Assembly (NCBI GenBank): GCA_013377005.1
Contig: JACABE010000004.1
Location: forward strand, 1-64,000
Direction of reading: 5' to 3'
Length of the DNA stretch: 64,000 bases
Origin: Bacteroidota bacterium
Lineage (GTDB): Bacteria > Bacteroidota > Bacteroidia > Bacteroidales > JACABE01
The first letter of the stretch is position 1; each line of letters begins with the position of its first letter. This document shows positions 44,509 through 55,040 of this stretch, piece after piece. A program made the translations under genes and the position numbers. The notes beneath the pieces are model-generated. The model was not told the origin of the DNA and searched no databases. It worked only from the letters and a program-made list of their open reading frames with translations.

Positions 44509-44778
44509 AGTATATTATTTTTTATTTAAATTTTACAAAATTATTTAAAATAATCTTATCGTTATTATTTTTATCATTCAATTTGATTTTTATAACAAGT
44601 CTCCTTATTAACATCACTTTGTTACTTTCTTATTTTGCAATTATCCTTTAACGGCATAACATTTTCATACTTTTGTAAAAAGGATTCTGGTATTGGCTAT
44701 AAAAAATCAAATATTTATTATTAAGATTGTTTACTATTTCTATTTAGCATTAAAAGTTAGTCATTTACCTCTACTATA

Positions 44779-45960
44779 ATGAACAAACAAAAAATAATTA
44801 CCCGAACCATTTTACTGGTTTCATTTGTGAGTTTTTTCAACGACATCGCCAGCGAAATGCTTTACCCTATTATGCCTGTATATTTGGGTTCAATTGGGTT
44901 TTCGGTATTGTTGATAGGCATACTCGAAGGCTTAGCCGAAGCTACTGCAGGATTAAGTAAGGGTTATTTCGGCAATTTGTCCGACAAAACAGGAAGGCGT
45001 TTGCCTTTTGTGCAATTTGGCTATATGCTCAGTGCAATTTCGAAACCCATGATGGTTATATTTACTTTTCCATTGTGGATATTTGCCGCCCGTTCAACCG
45101 ATAAGCTCGGAAAAGGAATTCGCACCAGTGCCAGAGATGCCATGCTTAGCGATGAAACCACAGCAGAACACAAAGGTAAAGTTTTCGGGTTTCATCGTGC
45201 ATTCGATACCTTAGGTGCTTCTATAGGCCATTTTTTAGCGTTAATCTTTCTTTACTTTTATCCTCAACATTATAAATTCTTATTCCTGATTGCCTTTGCA
45301 CCAGGATTATGTTCTATTGCCCTTACTTTTTTTATTAAAGAGAAGAAAAAAGTAAAACTGATGCCTGATAATAAAGTAAAAGTAGGTTTCTTCGATTATT
45401 TAAGCTACTGGAAAAAATCGATCAAAACATATAAATATTTAGTAATAGGTTTACTGGCTTTTACTTTTTTCAACAGTTCTGATGCCTTTTTATTACTGGC
45501 ACTCAAAGCCAATAGCATGAGCGATACGCAAATGATAGGAGTTTATATCTTTTACAATCTTATATACGCCTTAGCTTCATTACCATTAGGCATTTTAGCT
45601 GATAAAATTGGTTTACGCAAAACCATGATTATCGGATTTACACTATTTGCCATAGTTTATCTTAGCATGGGATTTGCAACTGCATGGTGGCAATATGCTG
45701 TAATCTTTTTCCTATACGGACTGTACGCAGCCTCTACCGAAGGTGTTTCCAAAGCATTGATAAGCAATATTTCTATAAAAGAAGAAACAGCAACCGCCAT
45801 TGGCTTTTATACAAGTTTGGCAAGTATATTTGCTTTGCTTGCAAGCAGTATCGGTGGATTATTGTTTTTTTACAATCCAGCACTCATGTTTGTATTTTCA
45901 GGCACGGGAGTTGTATTGGTAGTAATGTATTTTATTTTACTAAAGCTAAACAGAAATTAA
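44779..45960 (+). CDS. MFS transporter (drug/metabolite exporter-like)
   Basis: This 393-residue inner-membrane carrier has about 12 helices. VSFFNDIASEMLYPIMPVYL is the start typical of a widespread MFS subgroup. It has the loop 2-3 motif GNLSDKTGRRLPFVQFGY, then AARSTDKLGKGIRTSARDAMLSD, and a matching loop 8-9 GILADKIGLRKTMIIG. Substrate is unknown. It is 24 bp upstream of the M23 peptidase gene on the same strand. Confidence 0.88.
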   Translation: MNKQKIITRTILLVSFVSFFNDIASEMLYPIMPVYLGSIGFSVLLIGILEGLAEATAGLSKGYFGNLSDKTGRRLPFVQFGYMLSAISKPMMVIFTFPLWIFAARSTDKLGKGIRTSARDAMLSDETTAEHKGKVFGFHRAFDTLGASIGHFLALIFLYFYPQHYKFLFLIAFAPGLCSIALTFFIKEKKKVKLMPDNKVKVGFFDYLSYWKKSIKTYKYLVIGLLAFTFFNSSDAFLLLALKANSMSDTQMIGVYIFYNLIYALASLPLGILADKIGLRKTMIIGFTLFAIVYLSMGFATAWWQYAVIFFLYGLYAASTEGVSKALISNISIKEETATAIGFYTSLASIFALLASSIGGLLFFYNPALMFVFSGTGVVLVVMYFILLKLNRN

Positions 45961-45984
45961 CTTACCTATTATATATAATGTAGA

Positions 45985-47709
45985 ATGGTTAAAAAAATAT
46001 TTTATAATTCTCTATTCTTAACACTTTTGAGCCTAACAAGTATTGTAATGGCTCAAAAGCAATACCCCATTAACTATTTTAGTTCACCGCTTCATATACC
46101 ACTTTATCTTTCGGGTACTTTCGGCGAATTACGAAACAATCATTTACATTCGGGTGTTGATATCCGTACTCAGGAAAAAGAAGGATTTATTGTATATGCA
46201 CCTGCCAATGGTTACGTTTCGCGTATAAAAGTATCGGCTTGGGGCTTTGGCAATGCGTTGTACATTACCCATCCCAATGGTTATGTTACAGTTTACGGAC
46301 ACCTTAAAGCATTCAACCCAGCTATAATAGCTTATCTAAGAAAGATACAATACGAAAAAGAAAGTTTTGAACAAGATTTAGCAATTCCTAAATATAAAAT
46401 CAGAATCAAAAAAGGCGATACCATTGCCGTAACCGGAAACACAGGTGGCTCCGAAGGCCCACATTTACATTACGAAATCAGAGATGAGAAAACTGAAAAA
46501 CCCATCAATCCCTTACTTTTCGGACTAAAAGTTGAAGACACTTTACTTCCAATTATTCAATCCATTAAAATATATACTGAAGATGTCTTGCACGACAAAG
46601 TATTGGAGGTAAAGAAAAAAGATCATTTGTTTTCATTAAAATCAATCGATACATTACTCGTCCCTGCAAAATTTTCATTAGGAATTGCCACTTATGATGT
46701 AATAAGCAATACCACTTCAAAGAAAGGAATTTATCAGTTAGAATTATATGTTGATACACTTCTTTACTATCAACATACACTCGAAACATTTTCGTTCACC
46801 GAAAGTCGTTATATCAATTGCTTAATCAATTATCCGGATTTTATTAAAACTGGCGTAAAATACCAACAAACAAAAATTTTGCCCGGAAACAAATTAAGTC
46901 TTTACAATAAACATATCAATAATGGTTGGATAGAACTAAAAGATAACCTCGTCCATAAACTCAGATATAATGTACTGGATGTAAATGGCAATTGTAGTGA
47001 ATTGGTTTTTTATGTAAAAAAAGACAGTTCAATGCAAAAAATACCTCTTTCTCCTTTGCCAATCATTGACAGCAATTTATTGATTTCCTATAATAAAATA
47101 GATACTTTCTGTACCGAAGAAGTAAAAGTTAAATTTCCTGCTGAAGCATTGTATGAAGATATTTTGATGAAATACGCCTCCTACCCTGCCCCATCCAAAT
47201 ATTATTCAAAATTTCACGAGATACATAATATTTATACACCTCTTCACAAAAATATTTCACTATCTATTAAAACCGATACTGTGGCTGATAGCTTACAAAG
47301 CAAACTTCTGATTGTTCGCATAAAAGACGACAATAGCATAATCGCAGAAGGAGGGAAATACGAAAATGGATTTATTAAAACAAATATCAATAATTTTGGT
47401 AAATTTGCCGTGCTAATTGACACTATTGCACCAACTATAAAACCTCTGAATTTCAAAGATAAAACAAATATCAGCAAACTAAAAACATTAGAAATTAAGA
47501 TTACTGATAATCTATCGGGAATTACAAAATACAAAGCAACGCTTAACGATAAATGGATTTTGATGGAATTTGATGGGAAAAACAATTTACTAACTTATAC
47601 TATTGATAATAAAATTTTGGAAGGAAGTAATCTATTAAAAGTTGTAGTGGAAGATAGCAGACAAAATGTAAGTGAGTTAAGTTTTGAGTTAATAAAAAAA
47701 GTGCCTTGA
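45985..47709 (+). CDS. Exported M23 (LytM-type) peptidase
   Basis: This 574-residue periplasmic protein has a signal peptide (about 1-23, ending VMAQK). The M23 zinc site is near the N-terminus: His55 and Asp59 in HLHSGVDIRT and the HxH His160/His162 in GPHLHYEIRD, with VTVYGHL between. All ligands are intact, so it is probably an active peptidoglycan endopeptidase. The long C-terminal part (about 190-574) consists of beta domains including one Ig-like element near 475-570 (DTIAPTIKPL ... NLSGITKYKATLND). It lies 24 bp after the MFS gene. Confidence 0.9.
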   Translation: MVKKIFYNSLFLTLLSLTSIVMAQKQYPINYFSSPLHIPLYLSGTFGELRNNHLHSGVDIRTQEKEGFIVYAPANGYVSRIKVSAWGFGNALYITHPNGYVTVYGHLKAFNPAIIAYLRKIQYEKESFEQDLAIPKYKIRIKKGDTIAVTGNTGGSEGPHLHYEIRDEKTEKPINPLLFGLKVEDTLLPIIQSIKIYTEDVLHDKVLEVKKKDHLFSLKSIDTLLVPAKFSLGIATYDVISNTTSKKGIYQLELYVDTLLYYQHTLETFSFTESRYINCLINYPDFIKTGVKYQQTKILPGNKLSLYNKHINNGWIELKDNLVHKLRYNVLDVNGNCSELVFYVKKDSSMQKIPLSPLPIIDSNLLISYNKIDTFCTEEVKVKFPAEALYEDILMKYASYPAPSKYYSKFHEIHNIYTPLHKNISLSIKTDTVADSLQSKLLIVRIKDDNSIIAEGGKYENGFIKTNINNFGKFAVLIDTIAPTIKPLNFKDKTNISKLKTLEIKITDNLSGITKYKATLNDKWILMEFDGKNNLLTYTIDNKILEGSNLLKVVVEDSRQNVSELSFELIKKVP

Positions 47710-47771
47710 GTACTTAGAGAATATAAACTTTAATTCTAATACAAATTAAACAATAGCAAAATAAAAACCCC

Positions 47772-49301
47772 ATGCACCAAACTATTCTTATACTTGATTT
47801 CGGTTCACAATATACACAGTTGATTGCCCGTAGGGTAAGGGAATTAAATGTGTATTGCGAAATTCACCCTTTTAATAATATTCCTGAAATCACAGCTGAT
47901 GTCAAAGGCGTAATTTTATCAGGAAGTCCGTTTTCGGTTCGCGATAAAAACGCTCCTTTTCCTAATTTATCTGCAATAAAAGGTAAATTACCATTATTGG
48001 CTGTGTGTTATGGAGCTCAATTTCTGTCGCATGCCAATGGTGGAGAGGTATCACCTTCCACTATCCGCGAATACGGCAGAGCAAATCTATCTTTTATCAA
48101 ACACGAAGATGAATTAATGAAAGGCATGAGCGATGGCTCCCAGGTATGGATGTCGCATGGCGATACTATTTTGAGCATTCCCCAAAATTTTGAAATCATT
48201 GCTAGCACTTCCAATGTTAAATATGGAGGATTCAAAATTCAAAATGAAGTTACTTACGGCATACAGTTTCATCCCGAAGTATATCATTCAACAGAAGGTA
48301 TGACCTTATTAAAGAATTTCGTAGTTGATATTTGTAAATGTCAGCAATCATGGACTCCTGATTCCTTTGTTGAATCTACTATCAACGATTTAAGGAATAA
48401 ATTAGGCAATGATAAAGTAGTGCTTGGATTATCGGGAGGAGTTGATTCATCAGTTGCAGCTATTTTACTTCACAAGGCAATTGGCAAAAATTTGCATTGT
48501 ATTTTTGTTGATAATGGTTTACTTCGCAAAAATGAATTTGAAACTGTAATCAACTCATATAAGAACATGGGCTTAAACGTTAAAGGTGTAGATGCAAAAC
48601 AATTATTCTATAATGCTTTAAAAGGTCTGAGCGAACCGGAAGCCAAACGCAAAGCAATAGGTAAAACTTTTATTGAAGTTTTTGATGCAGAAGCCCATAA
48701 AATTGAAGATGTAAAATGGTTAGCACAAGGTACCATTTACCCAGATGTTATAGAATCAGTTTCGGTAAATGGACCCTCTGCTACCATCAAATCGCATCAT
48801 AATGTGGGTGGTTTACCCGATTATATGAAGCTAAAAATTGTAGAACCTTTGAATACATTGTTTAAAGATGAAGTGAGAAGAGTTGGACATTCTTTAGGAT
48901 TAAAAGATGAGCTGTTAAACCGCCATCCATTTCCGGGTCCTGGTTTGGGTATCAGAATTTTGAGTGAAATTACACCTGAAAAAGTAAGAATATTACAGGA
49001 AGTTGATTATATTTTCATCGAAGAATTAAAAACCCATGATTTATATACCAAAGTATGGCAAGCAGGTGCAATGCTTTTACCTGTTCAATCGGTTGGTGTA
49101 ATGGGTGACGAAAGAACTTACGAAAACGTAGTAGCTCTGCGTGCAGTAAGTTCTACCGACGGAATGACAGCCGATTGGTCTCATTTGCCTTATGAGTTTT
49201 TAGCAAAAGTGTCAAATGAAATCATTAATAGAGTTAAAGGTGTCAATAGAGTAGTTTACGATATAAGTTCTAAACCACCGGCAACCATTGAATGGGAATA
49301 A
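47772..49301 (+). CDS. guaA: GMP synthase (glutamine-hydrolysing)
   Basis: This 509-residue enzyme aminates XMP to GMP. The N-terminal class I amidotransferase (about 5-190) has Cys79 in [10 protein letters not shown] and the catalytic His/Glu in [10 protein letters not shown]. The ATP pyrophosphatase domain has the P-loop [13 protein letters not shown] (about 220-232). The C-terminal dimerisation block ends with the canonical KPPATIEWE. Length and order are standard. Together with purQ, it serves purine supply, but the two are 10 kb apart. Confidence 0.97.
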   Translation: MHQTILILDFGSQYTQLIARRVRELNVYCEIHPFNNIPEITADVKGVILSGSPFSVRDKNAPFPNLSAIKGKLPLLAVCYGAQFLSHANGGEVSPSTIREYGRANLSFIKHEDELMKGMSDGSQVWMSHGDTILSIPQNFEIIASTSNVKYGGFKIQNEVTYGIQFHPEVYHSTEGMTLLKNFVVDICKCQQSWTPDSFVESTINDLRNKLGNDKVVLGLSGGVDSSVAAILLHKAIGKNLHCIFVDNGLLRKNEFETVINSYKNMGLNVKGVDAKQLFYNALKGLSEPEAKRKAIGKTFIEVFDAEAHKIEDVKWLAQGTIYPDVIESVSVNGPSATIKSHHNVGGLPDYMKLKIVEPLNTLFKDEVRRVGHSLGLKDELLNRHPFPGPGLGIRILSEITPEKVRILQEVDYIFIEELKTHDLYTKVWQAGAMLLPVQSVGVMGDERTYENVVALRAVSSTDGMTADWSHLPYEFLAKVSNEIINRVKGVNRVVYDISSKPPATIEWE

Positions 49302-49357
49302 AATGGAGTGACTAAAGTACTTTGAGTTAAAAAAATAGTTATAATTTACTTTGTGTC

Positions 49358-49377
49358 CCTGCCTTCCAGCTGGCAGG
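49358..49377. repeat. Short GC-rich hairpin in the LysM gene leader
   Basis: CCTGCC (49358-49363) pairs with GGCAGG (49372-49377) across an 8-nt loop, with an alternative palindrome CCAGCTGG (49366-49373). It is conspicuously GC-rich for this AT-rich DNA. It lies 22 bp upstream of the ATG at 49400 and could affect translation or be a relic of a short repeat. Confidence 0.5.
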
Positions 49378-49399
49378 TTAACAGTAAAAACCTACAATT

Positions 49400-51115
49400 A
49401 TGAAAAAGCAATTTTTAAGTTTATTAGTTTTACTTTTTTTCGTGGGAATGGCTTATGCTCAGGAAGAAAAAACTATTGTTAAATCAGATAAAATTGAAAT
49501 AATAAATGGTAAAAAATTCTACCTTCACACTATAGAAAAAGGACATACGCTTTATTCAATTGCTAAAGTTTACCAAATTGATATTAAGGTATTAGAAGCC
49601 GATACTAACAATTTGCATTTAAAACTCGGGCAAATTATCCAAATCCCTTGCAAAATCGATTTGAAAGAAGATTTACCAAAAAATGATTCACTGTTTAAAA
49701 CACATACTGTATTAAGCAAAGAAACATTGTATGGAATTTCTCACAAATATAATGTGGATGAAGAAGATATTTTGCAAGCCAATCCTGAATTAAAAGATGG
49801 ATTAAAGGTAGATCAAGTTATTAAAATTCCTCTAAAAAAGAAAGTTGAAGTGAAACAGGAAGAGCCTAAACTAAAACCAAAAAAGGAAACAAAGCTTGTT
49901 GAAAAAACAATTAAAGCAGAAAGTAAAGTTGAGGAAGTAAAATCAGTTGAAAAAGTTATCGAAGACAAACCAAAATCTGAAGAGCCAAAACAAATTAAAC
50001 AAAACAAGAAAAAAACATATAATGTAGCATTGCTTATCCCTTTGTATTTGAAAAACATGGAAGATATTATTCCTGAAAACGTACAAATAAATAATCAAAC
50101 TGCTGCTGATTTTAAATCATTTACTTTTATTCAGTTTTATGAAGGTTTTATGCAAGTAGCTGATACTTTAGCTCAGCAAGGGTTGAATCTAAAAATATAT
50201 ACTTACGATATCCCTGATGACACACTATTGGCTGCAAATTTTCTAAAAAAGAACGATTTATCGAAAATGGATATTATTATTGGACCCTTTTTCTTCAAAA
50301 CATATAAAGTAATTGCCGATTATGCAAAAACAAAGAAAATACCTATTATCAATCCATTTTCAGAAAGAAGGAATATTTTAGATGGTAATCCTTATGCATT
50401 CAAATTGATACCAGCTTATCCAAATCAGGTTGAAAATGTAGCAAATTATTTGGTTGACAGCTTTCCTAATGCCAATATTTTATTGGTACATAATAATAAA
50501 GATATAGAAAAGAAACATGCCGAAATTTTTAAAACCGAAATCAACGAAGCTTTTAAAGAAAAGCATACCAGCGAAGGCTCTGTAAAAGAAATAATTTACA
50601 GTCAAGTTGGATTTGCCGGATTACAAAGCAAACTTTCACTTAACAGAGATAATATTTTGATTACTTTAATTGAGAGTGAACTATTTCTTACAAGCTACAT
50701 CAGTAAATTAAATAGTATTAAGGATCAAAAAATTACACTCATTGCACCTTTGCAATGGAAAAATTTTGATAAAATTGAAACTGAATATTTCTTAAAGCTC
50801 AACACCCATTTTTTCGAGCCTAATTTTGTTGATTACCAAGAAGCCGATACCAAAGCATTTATTCTTCGTTTCCGCGAAAAATACAAAACAGAACCCAACG
50901 AAATGGCTTTTACAGGACACGATGCAGCTCTTTATTTCCTTACGGCTCTAATGAATTATGGTGAAGATTTTCCTGACCAACTCTCCAAGGTAAATGTTCA
51001 CACCCTTCAAACGCGCTATGTTTTTAAACGTGCCGGTGAAAACAATGGATATGAAAACACTTTTGTAAACATTTACAAAATGGAAGATTATGAGTTTTTG
51101 GATAAGAATAAGTAA
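49400..51115 (+). CDS. LysM-domain protein fused to a periplasmic binding-protein fold
   Basis: This 571-residue exported protein has a signal peptide (about 1-21, ending AYAQEE). Two LysM domains follow: about 40-84 (HTIEKGHTLYSIAKVYQIDI ... GQIIQIP) and about 97-145 (THTVLSKETLYGISHKYNV ... VIKIP). A lysine/glutamate-rich linker covers about 148-208. The rest (about 210-565) is a type I periplasmic-binding fold (NVALLIPLYL, IIGPFFFKTYKVIADYAKTKKIPIINPFSERRN, MAFTGHDAALYFL). The fusion is common in Bacteroidota. It probably binds peptidoglycan and a small ligand. No ABC permease is adjacent, so a sensor or scaffold role is inferred. Confidence 0.88.
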   Translation: MKKQFLSLLVLLFFVGMAYAQEEKTIVKSDKIEIINGKKFYLHTIEKGHTLYSIAKVYQIDIKVLEADTNNLHLKLGQIIQIPCKIDLKEDLPKNDSLFKTHTVLSKETLYGISHKYNVDEEDILQANPELKDGLKVDQVIKIPLKKKVEVKQEEPKLKPKKETKLVEKTIKAESKVEEVKSVEKVIEDKPKSEEPKQIKQNKKKTYNVALLIPLYLKNMEDIIPENVQINNQTAADFKSFTFIQFYEGFMQVADTLAQQGLNLKIYTYDIPDDTLLAANFLKKNDLSKMDIIIGPFFFKTYKVIADYAKTKKIPIINPFSERRNILDGNPYAFKLIPAYPNQVENVANYLVDSFPNANILLVHNNKDIEKKHAEIFKTEINEAFKEKHTSEGSVKEIIYSQVGFAGLQSKLSLNRDNILITLIESELFLTSYISKLNSIKDQKITLIAPLQWKNFDKIETEYFLKLNTHFFEPNFVDYQEADTKAFILRFREKYKTEPNEMAFTGHDAALYFLTALMNYGEDFPDQLSKVNVHTLQTRYVFKRAGENNGYENTFVNIYKMEDYEFLDKNK

Positions 51116-51130
51116 AAGCATGAATGCATA

Positions 51131-51613
51131 TTAAGAAAATTCATCACACTTTTTTATGATTTCTTTTAATTTTCCAATTTGTATATTCCTTTCAAGTCGA
51201 TAAATAAGTCTAATTGCTATTATAAGTGGTGAAACAAAAACAAGAGCGGCAATAATTCTTTTCCAAAGAAAAGTCCATGAATTATCTTGTTGTAAAATTA
51301 TTCCAGTTATAGCACCATAAACCAAAAATCCAAGAATAATAATGGAGATGCATCTACCTATTATATTCATTTTTGTTTTTAAAATCACTTTTTGTTTGCT
51401 ATTTTGAAAAGTTACTTTTCCATGAATTACTGCATAAAAAACTCTTCCCCAAAAATGACAATAATTCCATATTTTAAATTCATTTTCTTTGATTTCTCCG
51501 CTATATCCTTCATTAAAAAACAAAACACACTTTAAATGATTCATAAATGTATCAGACCTATTATATAGAATCTGTTGCCTTATTGTCTTTATTATTTGTT
51601 CTGCGGAATACAT
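51131..51613 (-). CDS. Membrane protein, unknown function
   Basis: This 160-residue protein has a soluble N-terminal part (1-82) with NEFKIWNYCHFWGRVFYAVIHGKV, then two hydrophobic helices (about 84-105 and 117-137), and a short charged tail (RLERNIQIGKLKEIIKKCDE). The N-terminal segment may be a small beta domain. No family was recognised. It is convergent with the LysM-PBP gene and 86 bp downstream of lolA. Confidence 0.6.
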   Translation of the reverse strand: MYSAEQIIKTIRQQILYNRSDTFMNHLKCVLFFNEGYSGEIKENEFKIWNYCHFWGRVFYAVIHGKVTFQNSKQKVILKTKMNIIGRCISIIILGFLVYGAITGIILQQDNSWTFLWKRIIAALVFVSPLIIAIRLIYRLERNIQIGKLKEIIKKCDEFS

Positions 51614-51699
51614 TTTATAGTTAATTTTAAAACGTCAGCCTTCCTCAAAAAGGATTCAAGCTTCACATTAGATTAAAGATAGAATAAACGAAGAAAACC

Positions 51700-52350
51700 C
51701 TACCGCATATCATTAATTTCTACACCTGGAAAATCGGATGCTTTAAAGCTAAATTCGGTATCCAATACTTTTGAATTAGGGGTAAATTTGCTTACTTTGT
51801 AGGCATAAGTACTGCCGTTTTTATTGTAAATTTCGGTGCTTAGTACCTGTAACTTCGTTTTGTCAATCATAAGTCGTACTTTAAAAAATGCTTTGCCTTT
51901 AATAGGTACTAAATCAACAATCTGTGTCATCACACCACCTTGATTTACTTCTTTAACAAGTTTTGCACGATAATTTTTACTGTATGTAGCTAATAATTTT
52001 GCAGGATTTAGAGCTTCGTCATCTTTTGTATTTACATTGTTAACCTGCACTTCATTGGCATCAGGAATATAAGTCCAAACAGTTTTACCATCTGAAATAA
52101 TTCTTTGTTTTTGTATCACTAACGAATATTTATCACCTTTTATAGTAACCACACCTGTTTTGCTTTGATGTATTTTTTCTGCTTTATTATCAATGGTATA
52201 GGTAAACTCAATTTTCATAGAGGTATATGATTTCATTTTAACTGAAACCTTATCCAATATTGAATTTGCTTTTTCATCCACTACTTGCGACATAGATTGG
52301 TTCATAAATAAAACCAAAATGAACAAGCTCACAAAACTAAATTTCTTCAT
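51700..52350 (-). CDS. lolA: Outer-membrane lipoprotein carrier LolA-like
   Basis: This 216-residue periplasmic chaperone shuttles lipoproteins between membranes. The signal peptide covers about 1-21 (LFMNQSMSQ). The LolA fold is recognisable from ANSILDKVSVKMKSYTSMKIEFTYTI, GVVTIKGDKYSLVIQKQRIISDGKTVWTYIPDANEVQVN, and the closing strand segment PNSKVLDTEFSFKASDFPGVEI. It follows ftsK on the same strand with a 63-bp gap, an order I recall in several Bacteroidota genomes. The many lipoproteins in this window make a LolA necessary. Confidence 0.9.
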   Translation of the reverse strand: MKKFSFVSLFILVLFMNQSMSQVVDEKANSILDKVSVKMKSYTSMKIEFTYTIDNKAEKIHQSKTGVVTIKGDKYSLVIQKQRIISDGKTVWTYIPDANEVQVNNVNTKDDEALNPAKLLATYSKNYRAKLVKEVNQGGVMTQIVDLVPIKGKAFFKVRLMIDKTKLQVLSTEIYNKNGSTYAYKVSKFTPNSKVLDTEFSFKASDFPGVEINDMR

Positions 52351-52413
52351 GTATTAATATATTATTTTTTACTTTAAATACTCCAAATATTCAAGACACC
52401 CTAAGTACTTTTT

Positions 52414-54861
52414 TTATCTATTATCTCTCAAATATTGTTCCAAAGCTATTTCATCTTTATATTTTACTTCACGGGCTTTACTTCCCTCAAAAGGGCCTAC
52501 AATTCCTGCTGCTTCTAATTGGTCAATAATACGACCAGCACGATTGTAACCTAATTTCAGTTTACGTTGCAACAAAGAGGTGGAACCGTGCTGATGTGCC
52601 ACTATAATTCGAGCAGCATCCTCAAACATTTCATCCTTCTGGGAAGGATCAAAATCTTTATTAGGTTCGCTGTTTTCATCAAGATACTCAGGTAAGTTGA
52701 AAGGAGTAGTATAACCACGTTGAGAGCCAATAAAATCGACTATACTTTCTATTTCAGGAGTATCAATAAAAGCACATTGCAAACGAATCAATTCATTACC
52801 AGTAGAAAGCAACATATCACCACGCCCTACCAATTGATCAGCTCCACCTGTATCAAGAATGGTACGAGAGTCTATTTTGGAAATAACCCTAAATGCCACA
52901 CGAGCCGGGAAATTGGCTTTAATGGTTCCTGTGATAATATTTACTGAAGGACGTTGAGTAGCAATAATAAGATGAATTCCGATAGCTCTCGCTAATTGAG
53001 CCAAACGAGCAATAGGAGTTTCCACTTCCTTCCCTGCTGTCATAATTAAATCGGCAAACTCATCCACAACAAGAATAATATAAGGCAGAAAACGATGTCC
53101 ATCATTAGGATTCAATTTGCGTGCAATAAATTTTGTATTATATTCTTTAATGTTCTTCACCTGTGCTTCTTTCAGTAAATCATACCGCTGATCCATTTCA
53201 ATAGTCAGAGAATTCAGCGTACGAACAACTTTACGAGTATCAGTAATAATAGCTTCTTCTGAATCAGGTAGTTTTGCCAGAAAATGTCTTTCTATTTTAT
53301 TAAATAAAGACAATTCTACTTTCTTGGGATCAACCATTACAAATTTAATTTCAGCCGGATGTTTTTTGTACAACAACGAAGCTATAATTGCATTCAAACC
53401 CACTGACTTCCCTTGTCCTGTTGCTCCAGCCATCAGTAAATGAGGCATCTTAGCTAAATCAGCAATAAAAGGTTCATTAGCAATTGTTTTACCTATTGCA
53501 ATGGGCAATTCCATTTTGGAATTCTGAAACTTTTCGCTACTCAGCATAGTTTTCATTGAAACAATCTGAGGATTTTTGTTGGGAACTTCAATACCAATGG
53601 TTCCTTTTCCCGGAATCGGGGCAATAATACGAATTCCCAAGGCTGATAAACTTAATGCAATATCATCTTCAAGATTTTTAATTTTAGAAATTCGAACACC
53701 TGGGGCTGGAACTATTTCATAAAGAGTAACAGTAGGTCCAATGGTTGCTTTTATTTGAACTATTTCAATTGCATAATTTCGTAAAGTTTCAATAATTTTA
53801 TTTTTATTCGAAATCAGTTCATCATTTTGTACTGTTGATGGATTTTCATTATAATCAGCCATTAAATCCAACGTTGGAAATTGATAATCACTTAAATCTA
53901 AGCGAGGATCATATTCACTATCAATGGTTTTGTGCTCCATTACTAATTCATTATCATCATCTTCTTCACTCTCTTCTTCAATAGTTGTTTCAACAGATGT
54001 TTCAACCGTAAATAATACATCATCTTCAGTATCAATAACAGTTTTGGGTTTAGAGGAATTAAAAGGTTTTCTAATCACTTCAAAATCCAAATTTTCAGAT
54101 TTGCTGTAATTATCTTCCTCTTCTTTAGCTTTTTCTTCATCATTTTCAACTTTCTTAAAAGCATTTCCAGAAGTTTTAATACCATTTTCCTCTTCTACTT
54201 CCTTTTCGCTTTTTCTAAGATTTGGCAAACGAAAAGAAGTATTAAAAACAATAATAATAAATGAAATTGCAGCAAAAAGAATTAATATGCCAGTTCCTAT
54301 TTTTCCCAACAAACCTTCAAGCCATAGGCTTGATTCATAACCAAATACACCTCCAAGGATTGCAAAACTATCATTTTTAAAGAAAAATCCAAATCCTACT
54401 GAAGAAAAAACAAGTAGAAAAAACGAATATTTAAATACTGTAGATAGTTTTATTAAATTGATTTTAAGCAGTTTTAATCCTGTTAGAAAAAATAAAAATA
54501 TAAAAATAAAGGATGAAACACCAAACCATTTTTTAATAAATATATGAGATAAGGCCGCACCCAGCCGTCCTGACATATTGCTCGTTTCTATTGTATTATC
54601 AAACAAAATATCTTTTAACGAAGTATTGGAAACTTTATCAAAATCCATCCACCACGTAAAAAAAAATGAGATAAAAGAAAAGGTAAGAAAAAGAGAAAAC
54701 AGCACTAAAAAAACGCCTATTACTTTATGCATCTTTTCATTAGAAAATATATTACTCCATCCTTCAAAAGTTCTTTGTGATTTCTTTTTTGTTTTTTGGG
54801 GTTCTACTTCTAACTTGTTCTTAAAAACATTCTTTTTACTGATATTATTGGTATTTGACAT
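52414..54861 (-). CDS. ftsK: FtsK/SpoIIIE-family DNA translocase
   Basis: This septal DNA pump (815 residues from the ATG at 54861) clears and resolves chromosomes at division. Four membrane helices cover about 45-205, followed by a Glu-rich linker (about 210-340). The motor has Walker A AGATGQGKSVGLN and Walker B VVDEFADLI. The preceding alpha domain shows EIVPAPGVRISKIKNLEDDIALSL. The C-terminal gamma winged helix has STSLLQRKLKLGYNRAGRIIDQLEAAGIVGP for KOPS recognition. An in-frame TTG at 54882 is a less likely start. A -7 type box (TAATTTTG, minus strand) lies at 54890-54897. Confidence 0.96.
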   Translation of the reverse strand: MSNTNNISKKNVFKNKLEVEPQKTKKKSQRTFEGWSNIFSNEKMHKVIGVFLVLFSLFLTFSFISFFFTWWMDFDKVSNTSLKDILFDNTIETSNMSGRLGAALSHIFIKKWFGVSSFIFIFLFFLTGLKLLKINLIKLSTVFKYSFFLLVFSSVGFGFFFKNDSFAILGGVFGYESSLWLEGLLGKIGTGILILFAAISFIIIVFNTSFRLPNLRKSEKEVEEENGIKTSGNAFKKVENDEEKAKEEEDNYSKSENLDFEVIRKPFNSSKPKTVIDTEDDVLFTVETSVETTIEEESEEDDDNELVMEHKTIDSEYDPRLDLSDYQFPTLDLMADYNENPSTVQNDELISNKNKIIETLRNYAIEIVQIKATIGPTVTLYEIVPAPGVRISKIKNLEDDIALSLSALGIRIIAPIPGKGTIGIEVPNKNPQIVSMKTMLSSEKFQNSKMELPIAIGKTIANEPFIADLAKMPHLLMAGATGQGKSVGLNAIIASLLYKKHPAEIKFVMVDPKKVELSLFNKIERHFLAKLPDSEEAIITDTRKVVRTLNSLTIEMDQRYDLLKEAQVKNIKEYNTKFIARKLNPNDGHRFLPYIILVVDEFADLIMTAGKEVETPIARLAQLARAIGIHLIIATQRPSVNIITGTIKANFPARVAFRVISKIDSRTILDTGGADQLVGRGDMLLSTGNELIRLQCAFIDTPEIESIVDFIGSQRGYTTPFNLPEYLDENSEPNKDFDPSQKDEMFEDAARIIVAHQHGSTSLLQRKLKLGYNRAGRIIDQLEAAGIVGPFEGSKAREVKYKDEIALEQYLRDNR

Positions 54862-55040
54862 GTATTGGCGACTATTTTGCAATAAGATACAAAATTAAAT
54901 AAAAAAAGTGAAAATAAGCTACGTAATAAAAAATATCATAAAAAAGCTTTTTTATCGGTTAATAAAAAAGCTTAAAATTTATTTCAGAAAATAATACTTA
55001 TATAAAGTATTGTTTATTAGAAACTTTAACTGTGTAATCT

